DNA of 52,279 nucleotides from Pseudomonadota bacterium (GTDB lineage Bacteria > Pseudomonadota > Gammaproteobacteria > Pseudomonadales > Azotimanducaceae). The DNA is taken from contig JAQBUI010000026.1 of the NCBI GenBank assembly GCA_027624035.1, forward strand, positions 1 through 52,279. The letters are read 5' to 3'. Positions 18,286 through 25,622 of this stretch are shown in pieces. Numbering within the stretch: the stretch's first letter is position 1; each line of letters opens with the position of its first letter. The notes beneath the pieces were generated by a model, which was given only the letters and a program-made list of their open reading frames with translations, did no database searches and was not told the DNA's origin. The position numbers and the translations under genes are program-made.

Positions 18286-18313
18286 TTGCGTTTTTGAAAT
18301 GATCTGGTAATGT
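18286..18313 (+). promoter_or_regulatory. Possible dksA promoter
   Basis: TTGCGT (18286-18291), a 16-nt spacer and TAATGT (18308-18313) lie about 42 nt upstream of the dksA ATG, in the 143-bp divergent region. The match to sigma-70 consensus is moderate. Confidence 0.4.
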
Positions 18314-18355
18314 TCGCCGCTCGATTTGACACTCATTCTGAGTACCGCAGGTAAC

Positions 18356-19279
18356 ATGGCAGCAAAGAAGAAGGCGTCTCCTGCAAAGAGTAAAGCCGGG
18401 ACCAAATCGTCCGCGAGCACCAGGTCAACGCCAAAGACCAGGTCCGATTCTGTGGGGACTGAGGCGAAGAGCGCCAGCAAAACCAGCCCGACCAAGAAAG
18501 CAGCAGTGAAAACCCAGTCAAAAGCCAGCAAAAAGGTGACTACCAGCAAGGCTGTCGCCAAAAAGTCCGGCACTTCCAGGAAGGCACCAGCCAGCAAGGC
18601 CGCAACAAAGAAGGCACCTGTAAAGAAGACTCCTGCAAAGAAGGCTCCTGCAAAGAAGGCGTCGGTAAAGAAGGCGTCGGTCAGGAAAACACCTGCAAAA
18701 CAGGCAGCGGCCAGCCAGATGCCAGAAAGTGATGCCACCAAAACGAACACGCCGGTCAGTAAGACGACCACAAGGAAAGCCGCGTCAACCAGCAGCTCTA
18801 AACGCAAAAGACCCGCGCAGCCAACCGGGGCAGCGGCTCGCAAGACTGGCCGAAAATCCGCAACCTCTCCAGAGCCCTCGTTCACTCCTTATACCGCCAG
18901 GAAGAATGAGGAATACATGAATGACGAACAGAAGCAGCATTTCAGGGATATTCTTCTCGCCTGGAAGCTGGAACTGATGCGTGAGGTTGATCGAACCGTA
19001 ACCCACATGAAGGAAGAGGCTTCCAATTATCCTGACCCGGCGGACCGGGCAAGCCAGGAAGAGGAATTCAGTCTGGAACTGAAAACCCGTGATCGTGAAC
19101 GCCGTCTTATTCGGAAGATCGACAACACCCTGGAACTGATCGACCAGGATGATTATGGCTATTGCGAGTCCTGCGGTGTGGAAATCGGCGTCCGTCGCCT
19201 GGAGGCAAGGCCAACCGCAACCCAGTGTATTGATTGCAAGACGCTTGCAGAAATCATGGAAAAGCAGATCAGGGGATAG
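18356..19279 (+). CDS. dksA: RNA polymerase-binding factor DksA with long Lys/Ala-rich N-terminal tail
   Basis: DksA enters the RNA polymerase secondary channel and, with ppGpp, adjusts initiation at rRNA and amino-acid promoters. The last 130 residues are canonical: the coiled coil has the acidic tip [12 protein letters not shown], and the zinc finger has CESC and CIDC. The first 170-180 residues are a K/A/P/S/T-rich tail of PAKKA-type repeats encoded by 15-bp units (about 18605-18700), like histone H1 or Pseudomonas AlgP. E. coli DksA is 151 residues; this is 307. The ATG at 18356 follows an AGGT 4 nt upstream. gluQ follows after 15 nt. Confidence 0.95.
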   Translation: MAAKKKASPAKSKAGTKSSASTRSTPKTRSDSVGTEAKSASKTSPTKKAAVKTQSKASKKVTTSKAVAKKSGTSRKAPASKAATKKAPVKKTPAKKAPAKKASVKKASVRKTPAKQAAASQMPESDATKTNTPVSKTTTRKAASTSSSKRKRPAQPTGAAARKTGRKSATSPEPSFTPYTARKNEEYMNDEQKQHFRDILLAWKLELMREVDRTVTHMKEEASNYPDPADRASQEEEFSLELKTRDRERRLIRKIDNTLELIDQDDYGYCESCGVEIGVRRLEARPTATQCIDCKTLAEIMEKQIRG

Positions 19280-19294
19280 GCAGCCTGAAATTGG

Positions 19295-20176
19295 ATGAGT
19301 TCATCTACTGATGGAACCCTCACGGGGCAATACGTCGGCAGATTTGCACCTTCGCCTACCGGACCGCTGCATTTTGGTTCACTCGTTACGGCACTCGCCA
19401 GCTTCCTTGATGCAAGACACCATGATGGCCGTTGGCTGTTGCGGATTGAGGATCTCGACCCTCCAAGAGAATCACCGGACGCTCCGGCCAGAATCATGTC
19501 GCAATTGGACGCCCACGGCCTTCATTGGGACGGCGATGTCCTTTTCCAGAGCCAACAGCTGTCTGCCTACGACCTGAATTTGACCCACCTTCGCGAGCGC
19601 GGTCTGACTTTCCCCTGCAAGTGCTCCCGAAAGTCTATTCGGGGGGTCTACCCTGGCACCTGCAGGTCGCGGCACTTCGAGAATACCGACCCTCCCTATG
19701 CTGAGCGCCTACTGACCCGGGGTCCGCCTGTGGGATTCGATGATCTGATCCTTGGGCGGCACACTTTTCAGGCGGACAAGGATTTTGGTGACTTCATCGT
19801 CCGCCGCAAGGATGGGCTGACCGCCTATCAACTCGCCGTTGTTGTCGATGACGAATTTCAGGGCGTCACTCACGTCGTCAGGGGTTCTGATCTTCTGACC
19901 TCAACCCCAATGCAGGTCGTTCTGGCAAGGCTGCTCCATTTCAGGACCCCTCAGTACGCCCATATCCCGGTTGTTCTTGGATCAACCGGGGACAAGCTCA
20001 GCAAACAGACCCATGCACCCCCGGTAGAGGAAACCTCGGCGCTCTCCACCCTCAGACTGGCTCTACAAGTCCTGGGGCAGCCGGAATCGCCCGGCACATC
20101 TGTCGAAAGCCTGCTGTCAGACGCGATCACGTCGTGGGATATAACACGCGTGCCCCGCTCCTCCTTTCTCATGTAA
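19295..20176 (+). CDS. gluQ: Glutamyl-Q tRNA(Asp) synthetase
   Basis: Paralogue of the GluRS catalytic domain that attaches glutamate to queuosine in the tRNA-Asp anticodon, with no anticodon-binding domain. The 293-residue protein has the HIGH-like motif FAPSPTGPLHFGS, zinc ligands in CKCSRK and YPGTCR, and the KMSKS-like KLSKQ. The final codons and stop lie in the first unit of a 30-bp tandem repeat (20164 on), so the last four residues come from repeat sequence. It follows dksA, as in Pseudomonas and E. coli. Confidence 0.94.
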   Translation: MSSSTDGTLTGQYVGRFAPSPTGPLHFGSLVTALASFLDARHHDGRWLLRIEDLDPPRESPDAPARIMSQLDAHGLHWDGDVLFQSQQLSAYDLNLTHLRERGLTFPCKCSRKSIRGVYPGTCRSRHFENTDPPYAERLLTRGPPVGFDDLILGRHTFQADKDFGDFIVRRKDGLTAYQLAVVVDDEFQGVTHVVRGSDLLTSTPMQVVLARLLHFRTPQYAHIPVVLGSTGDKLSKQTHAPPVEETSALSTLRLALQVLGQPESPGTSVESLLSDAITSWDITRVPRSSFLM

Positions 20177-20253
20177 AGAAAGCCTTTAGCGTGCTTTCTC
20201 ATGTAAAGAAAGCCTTTAGCGCGCTTTCTCATTTAAAGAAAGCCTTTAGCATG
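20164..20253. repeat. 30-bp tandem hairpin repeat, three copies
   Basis: Three direct copies (20164-20193, 20194-20223, 20224-20253) start TTTCTCATGTAAAGAAAGCC and end TTTAGC plus a variable tail. The GCTTTCT and AGAAAGC arms of copies 2 and 3 can pair across a 7-nt loop; copy 1 forms the same hairpin with one base fewer. The gluQ stop codon TAA is inside copy 1. No poly-T follows, so these are not ordinary terminators. Confidence 0.88.
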
Positions 20254-20543
20254 CCGGTGTCAACCGGCCGTCGTTCACGAGACGTCTCCCGGACCCCGCG
20301 GTCCCGGGCGGAACGCATGCCGGTGTCAACCGGCCGTCGTTCATGCCGGGAGGTCTCCCGGACCGAAAAGTACGTGGCGGGAACTCCAGTGCCTGGTTCG
20401 GTGTGCCTCACCGCGTGAAGGTTTTGGCTAATCACGTGAATTGGGCCAATATTGGAATTCCATTGGGACTAATATTGGGGTTCATTGGCGGTGAATAGGC
20501 AACCGGTTCGTTATGACTCATCCACCTGAACACAAGCGCTGCC
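20177..20543. other. gluQ-cbrX intergenic region
   Basis: A 367-bp region. After the two repeat families (20164-20363) comes an A/T-richer part with a diverged 22-bp duplication (ATTGGGCCAATATTGG at 20440-20455 and a variant at 20462-20478), including the palindrome CCAATATTGG. The cbr promoter is presumably here, but I could not fix -35/-10 elements with good spacing. Confidence 0.45.
20251..20363. repeat. 66-bp-period direct repeat with palindromes
   Basis: ATGCCGGTGTCAACCGGCCG followed by TCGTTCA occurs at 20251-20277 and 20317-20343. Each copy is followed by a GTCTCCCGGACC-type palindrome. The second palindrome (CCGGGAGGTCTCCCGG, 20346-20361) matches one at 25420-25435 upstream of pcnB. 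Confidence 0.8.
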
Positions 20544-20717
20544 ATGCTTGATCGTCTCATCATGTTCCTGGTGCTGGGGTTCTTTGTGTTTTCTCCATCG
20601 ATTCCCGACTGGTCTCAAGGGGCTGCAGGCAACTGGGTCGGGATCTTTGGATTCTGGGTGGTGGTGATCTTCCTCGCGTTCCTGTCGAGCCACGCCACCG
20701 GCACGACAGACGACTGA
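20544..20717 (+). CDS. Small membrane protein coupled to cbrA, CbrX-like
   Basis: A 57-residue ORF with two hydrophobic segments (about residues 4-16 and 31-48) joined by a polar loop containing PDWSQGAAGNW, and a polar C-terminus ending TDD. Its TGA overlaps the cbrA ATG (TGATG), implying translational coupling. A small ORF, cbrX, occupies the same position in Pseudomonas and controls cbrA translation (from memory). The function of the peptide itself is unknown. Confidence 0.75.
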   Translation: MLDRLIMFLVLGFFVFSPSIPDWSQGAAGNWVGIFGFWVVVIFLAFLSSHATGTTDD

Positions 20718-23641
20718 TGTTCAGCGCGGCCGAACTGATGGCCTTCGTGATCGTCTATCTGACGATTCTGTTCGGCTCCGCGTATGCCACAGAGAAGCGT
20801 CTGATTCCGCGCTCAATCGCAGTTCACCCGTCCATCCGGGTGCTGTCACTCGGCGTATTTGCCGGTGCAATCGGTCTGAACGGCACGCTGGGCCTCGCGG
20901 CCAGCTACGGTTCCGACTATCTCCTGTATTTCATTGGAGCCGGCAGCGCATTTCTGCTCGCACCACTGCTGATGGCCCCACTCACCAGGCTCGCCCTCAC
21001 CCACAAGCTGGGCTCCCTGTCTGATGTCCTGGCATTCCGTTATCCCGCGCCATGGGTCGGAGGCCTGATCAGTGGCTTTATGCTGGTCGGTGTACTGCCT
21101 TTGCTGGCACTGCAGATCCAGGCGGTGTCCCAGACGATGCACGTGATCAATCAGGAATTTGGAAAAGACATCATCGCCCTGGCGTTCTGCACGATGATGA
21201 TCGTATTCGCCATTTTATTCGGTGCCCGGCATCTATCGACCCGCGACAAACATGAGGGCCTGGTCATGGCCATCGGCATCGAGTCCATTGTCAAGCTGCT
21301 GGCGTTCGCCGCACTCGGCTACTACTCACTGTTCCATGTACTCGGCGGACCCGACGGCCTCAAGGACTGGATGGCTTCGGGGCCGGAGCAGATACTGCTT
21401 GCTAACGAGATTCATGGTGCCCACTCAAGAGTCATGTTAATGCTGTTCTTTGGCGCGGCGGTCGCCATGCCGCACATGTATCACATGCTGATCACGGAAA
21501 ACGACGACGAGCGGGTTCTTTCCATAGCCATCTGGGGCTTCCCTCTCTACATGATGATCCTCGGTATCACCATTCCGTTTGTGCTGTGGGCGGCGTGGTA
21601 CCTTGGGGTGCCCACGGCGCCAGAGATGTACGGCGTCGCAATCGGTGTGGCCACTGGCAACCCAGCCATGACCATGATCGCCCTCCTCGCCGGGATGGCA
21701 GCGGCGAGCGGTGTGCTCATCGTCACTACGCTGGCCCTGTCTTCCATGGTACTTAATCACGTCCTGCTGCCGTTGTATCGCCCCTCACCCCGGGTCAACT
21801 TTTCGAGATTGCTGATCAACTCACGTCGCGTCCTCATCTGTTTTCTGGTGATGGCGTCCTACGGCATCTACAGGCTCCTGGGCGAAGAACAAAGTCTGGT
21901 CAGCCTGGGAATCGTCTCATTCGTGGCGGTACTGCAGTTTGTTCCCGGACTGGTGGGTGCCTTCCACTGGAGAGGCGGAAACAAGACGGGTCTGCTGGTT
22001 GGACTGGTGGGAGGCTATGGGGTCTGGGCCGCAACCCTGCTGATTCCTCTGGTTCAGGACATCGTACTCGGGCAGCCGTCGAATAACGCCATACTCCAAC
22101 AGGACTGGCCCGTCGCCGCAACCCTGGCACTGCTGCTCAATGCGATTTGTTTCGTGCTCGTTTCAAGACTGTCACACACGTCCGACGCCGAACGCGCTGC
22201 GGCAGACGAGTGTATGTCTGATTCCATCGTGCAGTCCTTCCGCGCTGAACTGCAGGCACGCTCCGTCTCTGAAATCGAGAGCAGCCTGGCGGTCGCACTG
22301 GGCGCAGATGCATCCAATCAATCGGTGCGGCTGGCTCTTGACGATCTTCGATTCGGACCGGATGAGACACGCCCCCATGCTTTGTCTCAGCTGCGCAGCC
22401 AGTTGGAAACCAATCTGGCGAGTCTGCTGGGACAAACCATCGCCCACCGAATCATCGAAACAGTGCTGCCATACAGGGCTTCCGGAAGCGTTAACATCCA
22501 TACTATCGAGACCCGTCTGGAGCAGTTTCGAATTCAACTGACCGGCCTCGCTGCGGAACTCGACAGCCTGCGACGTCATCATCGACAGCTTCTGCAGTCA
22601 CTGCCCACTGCGGTGTGTTCTCTGGATGAGAATCAGATTCTGCGAATCTGGAATACGGCAATGGCGGAACTGACCGGAGTGAGTTCCATGAGTATTGTGG
22701 GCTCTCACATCACTCACCTGCCCGAGCCCTGGAAAGACGTCCTCCTTACCTTTGTTTACGATTCAGCGACAAACCGACCAAACTATGAACTGCGCCTGGG
22801 CGATACCAAACTACTGCTTAATCTTCACAAGGCCGCAATTGACACGCTTCCCCAGAGCAATCGCGATCTCATCATCGTGATCGAAGATCTCACCGAATCG
22901 CAACTTCTGGAAGAGCAACTGCTGCACAAGGAACGCCTTGCCACAATCGGTCAGTTTGCCGCCGGGGTCGCTCACGAGATTGGTAATCCAGTCACTGGTA
23001 TCGCCTGCCTCGCGCAGGACCTGTTGCAGGAACCAGCCAGCGACCAATCACCGGAGGTGGCCAGGCAGATTCTTGAACAGACCGAGAGAATCTCGACAAT
23101 CCTCCAGACCCTCACCAACTTCGCCCATGGCAGTGGCACAGACCGAGCCGTGCCCATGCTTGCCGTCAACATAAAGCAATGCATCAACGAGGCCGTCCGA
23201 CTACTGTCCCTGTCCCGAAGAGACAACCCCATCGCACTCGTCAACGATTGCGAGGATCTGTACGTGCTGGGCAACCCCCAGCGGCTCGCACAGGTCTTTA
23301 TTAACCTCATGACCAACGCCCAGGACGCAATGACAGACGCGAATCCCGGCATGGCGCCAGGCAACATGGGCCATCGCGGCACCATCAGAATGACCACTGA
23401 ACTCTGTGGGGAAGACATCACCATCCGGATCAGCGACCAGGGTCCAGGCATGACCCAGGACCAGCTAAAGCTCATCTTCGATCCCTTCTACACCACCAAA
23501 GACCCCGGCAAAGGCACAGGTCTCGGACTGCCAATCGTGTCGTCTATCCTGCGGGAACATAATGGCGATATTCAAATAGGTTCAACCGGCGCTGAGGGCA
23601 CTACCGTCGCCATCACGCTACCGCGGTACCAGAACGGATAG
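20717..23641 (+). CDS. cbrA: Sensor histidine kinase CbrA
   Basis: Membrane sensor of the CbrAB carbon/nitrogen-balance system. The 974 residues comprise an SLC5/sodium-solute-symporter-like region with about 13 helices (about 1-480), a soluble linker where a STAC domain is expected (about 490-620), a PAS domain (about 625-740), a HisKA domain with phospho-accepting His753 in AAGVAHEIGNPVTG, and an HATPase domain with N box VFINLMTNAQDAM, DQGPGM and GTGLGLPIV. cbrB follows after 91 nt. In Pseudomonas histidine has been discussed as a transported ligand; the ligand here is unknown. Confidence 0.95.
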   Translation: MFSAAELMAFVIVYLTILFGSAYATEKRLIPRSIAVHPSIRVLSLGVFAGAIGLNGTLGLAASYGSDYLLYFIGAGSAFLLAPLLMAPLTRLALTHKLGSLSDVLAFRYPAPWVGGLISGFMLVGVLPLLALQIQAVSQTMHVINQEFGKDIIALAFCTMMIVFAILFGARHLSTRDKHEGLVMAIGIESIVKLLAFAALGYYSLFHVLGGPDGLKDWMASGPEQILLANEIHGAHSRVMLMLFFGAAVAMPHMYHMLITENDDERVLSIAIWGFPLYMMILGITIPFVLWAAWYLGVPTAPEMYGVAIGVATGNPAMTMIALLAGMAAASGVLIVTTLALSSMVLNHVLLPLYRPSPRVNFSRLLINSRRVLICFLVMASYGIYRLLGEEQSLVSLGIVSFVAVLQFVPGLVGAFHWRGGNKTGLLVGLVGGYGVWAATLLIPLVQDIVLGQPSNNAILQQDWPVAATLALLLNAICFVLVSRLSHTSDAERAAADECMSDSIVQSFRAELQARSVSEIESSLAVALGADASNQSVRLALDDLRFGPDETRPHALSQLRSQLETNLASLLGQTIAHRIIETVLPYRASGSVNIHTIETRLEQFRIQLTGLAAELDSLRRHHRQLLQSLPTAVCSLDENQILRIWNTAMAELTGVSSMSIVGSHITHLPEPWKDVLLTFVYDSATNRPNYELRLGDTKLLLNLHKAAIDTLPQSNRDLIIVIEDLTESQLLEEQLLHKERLATIGQFAAGVAHEIGNPVTGIACLAQDLLQEPASDQSPEVARQILEQTERISTILQTLTNFAHGSGTDRAVPMLAVNIKQCINEAVRLLSLSRRDNPIALVNDCEDLYVLGNPQRLAQVFINLMTNAQDAMTDANPGMAPGNMGHRGTIRMTTELCGEDITIRISDQGPGMTQDQLKLIFDPFYTTKDPGKGTGLGLPIVSSILREHNGDIQIGSTGAEGTTVAITLPRYQNG

Positions 23642-23732
23642 TTGACTTCCGATGGGCAATCGGTGTTAAGTTGATGGCAGGGGCGTGACCCCCTTTTAGC
23701 ACGACCGTTTATTGAGTGGGTACATTCGCGGT

Positions 23733-25058
23733 ATGAGTCAGAAGCATATTCTTATTGTCGAAGACGAGATTCTGATTCGCTCCTCCATCAAGAAATTTCT
23801 AGAGAAGAACAACTACAGGGTTTGCGAAGCTGGATCGGTTGACGAGGCTGTCAAGTTCGACCTTGACCGGTTTTCGCTCATTATTACCGACCTCCGTCTA
23901 CCTGGCAGTTCCGGCACGGATGTCATCAAGATCGCGCCCGAGGTACCGGTGCTGGTTATGACCAGCTACGCCAGTCTTGAGTCTGCCGTAGAGTGCATGA
24001 AAATGGGTGCAGTCGACTACATCGCGAAACCGTTCGACTATGACCACTTGCTGGCGTCAGTCCACCAGTTAACCTCAGGGACATCCGACGCCCGCGCAGC
24101 CACGAACGATATGATTGGCACTTCCGAGGCGATGCAGAAGCTGTTCATCCGGGTGGACAAGGTCGCTCCGACAGATACCAACGTCCTGATCGTCGGTGAG
24201 TCAGGGACGGGTAAGGAACTGGTCGCCCGGGCAATACACCGTCGAAGCCAACAGGCCTCCAGGAACATGATTTCTGTCAACTGCGCGGCAATCCCGGACA
24301 CACTGATCGAATCAGAGCTCTTTGGCCATGAGAAGGGTGCGTTCACAGGTGCGTCATCCTCACGGGTTGGATTGGTCGAGGCTGCTAACGGGAGCACTCT
24401 GTTTCTTGATGAAATCGGGGAATTGCCGCTGGATGCACAGGCGCGCCTGCTCCGCGTGATTCAGGAAGGCGAGGTTCGACGGGTAGGATCGGTCGAAACC
24501 CGGCAGGTACAGGTCCGACTCATCGCTGCCACCCACCGCGACCTCAAGGCACTGACTGAAACCGGCGGCTTCAGAGAGGACCTTTACTATCGGCTGAACG
24601 TCGTCAAGCTGAGCCTGCCACCGCTTCGTGAAAGAGGTGACGACCTGATGGCCCTGGCCAATCACTTTCTCAGGCACATGGCAACGAAGTTCGGCAAGCG
24701 ACGACTGCGCTTCTCAGACGAGACGCTCACTCTGCTCAAGCGCTATCACTGGCCAGGCAACATCCGGGAACTGGAGAATGCAATTGAACGGGCGATTATC
24801 CTTTGTGAAGGCAACACAATCACACCCGACCTGCTGGCAGTTGACCCAAAGGTAGCAACCGCTCCATCCGCTGAATACCGATCCATCAACGAGGACGACC
24901 TCTCGATCGAAGACTACATTCTCAAATTCATCCAGGAGAATGAGGAACACATGACGGAAACAGAGTTGGCTCAGAAGCTTGGCATCAGCAGAAAGAGCCT
25001 CTGGCAGAAGCGTCAACGCCTCAATATTCCTCGTGAACGTTCTCGCCGCAAGGACTGA
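23733..25058 (+). CDS. cbrB: Sigma-54-dependent response regulator CbrB
   Basis: NtrC-type activator paired with CbrA. The receiver has phospho-accepting Asp53 in LIITDLRLPG. The AAA+ domain has Walker A GESGTGKE (155-162) and the sigma-54-contacting GAFTGA (202-207). A C-terminal Fis-type HTH (TELAQKLGISRKSLWQKRQR) completes 441 residues. The ATG at 23733 gives the usual MSQKHILIVEDE start; an in-frame TTG 21 nt upstream is possible. The sigma-54 promoter and half-sites just downstream are its likely target. Confidence 0.95.
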   Translation: MSQKHILIVEDEILIRSSIKKFLEKNNYRVCEAGSVDEAVKFDLDRFSLIITDLRLPGSSGTDVIKIAPEVPVLVMTSYASLESAVECMKMGAVDYIAKPFDYDHLLASVHQLTSGTSDARAATNDMIGTSEAMQKLFIRVDKVAPTDTNVLIVGESGTGKELVARAIHRRSQQASRNMISVNCAAIPDTLIESELFGHEKGAFTGASSSRVGLVEAANGSTLFLDEIGELPLDAQARLLRVIQEGEVRRVGSVETRQVQVRLIAATHRDLKALTETGGFREDLYYRLNVVKLSLPPLRERGDDLMALANHFLRHMATKFGKRRLRFSDETLTLLKRYHWPGNIRELENAIERAIILCEGNTITPDLLAVDPKVATAPSAEYRSINEDDLSIEDYILKFIQENEEHMTETELAQKLGISRKSLWQKRQRLNIPRERSRRKD

Positions 25059-25062
25059 GAGT

Positions 25063-25120
25063 TGTTACCAGGCGCCCCACTGTTACCTATTGCCGCACGG
25101 AACTGTTTCATTCGGTAACA
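25063..25120 (+). promoter_or_regulatory. Predicted CbrB enhancer sites
   Basis: Three heptamer half-sites: TGTTACC at 25063-25069 and 25081-25087, and the inverted GGTAACA at 25114-25120. They lie about 85-145 nt upstream of the predicted start, the usual distance for sigma-54 enhancers. Published Pseudomonas CbrB sites use TGTTAC/GTAACA half-sites, as I recall. Binding by this CbrB is inferred. Confidence 0.6.
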
Positions 25121-25180
25121 CCCGTGATCTGACAATCAACCAGGTCCTCTTAAGTAATTGATTTTTAAAGCTAAAAATTG

Positions 25181-25196
25181 TGGCACGAACCCTGCG
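25181..25196 (+). promoter_or_regulatory. Sigma-54 promoter of the CrcZ-like sRNA
   Basis: TGGCACGAACCCTGCG matches the sigma-54 -24/-12 consensus TGGCACG-N4-TTGCW, with GG at 25182-25183 and GC at 25194-25195. The predicted start is near 25207. Confidence 0.78.
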
Positions 25197-25206
25197 ATGC
25201 AAGTAG

Positions 25207-25320
25207 TGTCAGGATAATGACAAGAAACTGGCAGCGCCTTTAAATAGCGCAAAAACAACAAGAAACAACAAGAAAAATAACTGGCTCGCTAAATGGGAAA
25301 AGTTTACTTTTCCCATTTTT
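25207..25320 (+). ncRNA. crcZ: Predicted CrcZ-like Hfq/Crc-sequestering sRNA
   Basis: A non-coding transcript of about 115 nt is predicted between a sigma-54 promoter and an intrinsic terminator. It contains a 30-nt A-rich tract (25251-25280) with AACAACAAGAAA at 25254-25265 and, overlapping, 25264-25275, close to the AAN-triplet motifs to which Hfq/Crc bind. Position between cbrB and pcnB is exactly that of CrcZ in Pseudomonas. The role would be to titrate Hfq/Crc and relieve carbon catabolite repression. It is much shorter than Pseudomonas CrcZ (about 400 nt). Start is predicted, not measured. Confidence 0.7.
25291..25320 (+). terminator. Intrinsic terminator of the CrcZ-like sRNA
   Basis: A perfect 12-bp stem AAATGGGAAAAG / CTTTTCCCATTT with a 4-nt loop, running into TTTTTATTTG. 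Its A-rich 5' side also makes it usable on the minus strand, where no gene needs it. Confidence 0.9.
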
Positions 25321-25622
25321 ATTTGTGGATGTCTCTTCCATGGCAATGGGTTTCAGCCTTGCCATGCTGTCTACCTGGGAGCCCTCAGCGTGCCCGGGTC
25401 GGGCACGCCGCTGTCGTGCCGGGAAGTTTTCCGGACGGCACAGCGTGCGGCCAGAACTTCCATGAAAGGCTTGCCGGTCAGTTCGTTTGCCATCCGCTGG
25501 TAATTCTGGTGAAATCCCATGCTCAATCAGACGTACCGAGTTAATGCCTATCCACTCTTCGACCACGCTCAACACTTCGACCACGCTCTGCAAGGCGACA
25601 CTCTGGTCATGATATTCATCAA
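25321..25622. other. sRNA-pcnB intergenic region with REP-like hairpins
   Basis: 302 bp with no convincing gene. A perfect hairpin (GCGTGCCCG-GGT-CGGGCACGC, 25388-25408) is followed by a second imperfect one (about 25408-25448) built around CCGGGAAGTTTTCCGG. Near 25550-25590 ACTTCGACCACGCTC-type sequence is repeated (TCTTCGACCACGCTC and ACTTCGACCACGCTC). pcnB needs its own promoter here because of the terminator, but none was clear. Confidence 0.55.

Noticed and set aside
18326..18331. Consensus TTGACA upstream of dksA
   Set aside because: A -10 at the right distance would fall on the dksA start codon; no good match there.
18142..18885. 247-codon minus-strand hydrophobic ORF opposite dksA
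   Set aside because: Its Phe/Leu/Ala repeats are the complement of the Lys/Ala tail repeats of DksA.
20134..20418. 94-codon ORF over the gluQ downstream repeats
   Set aside because: Composed of repeat units (LSHVKKAFS) that are hairpins in DNA; no start signal or family.
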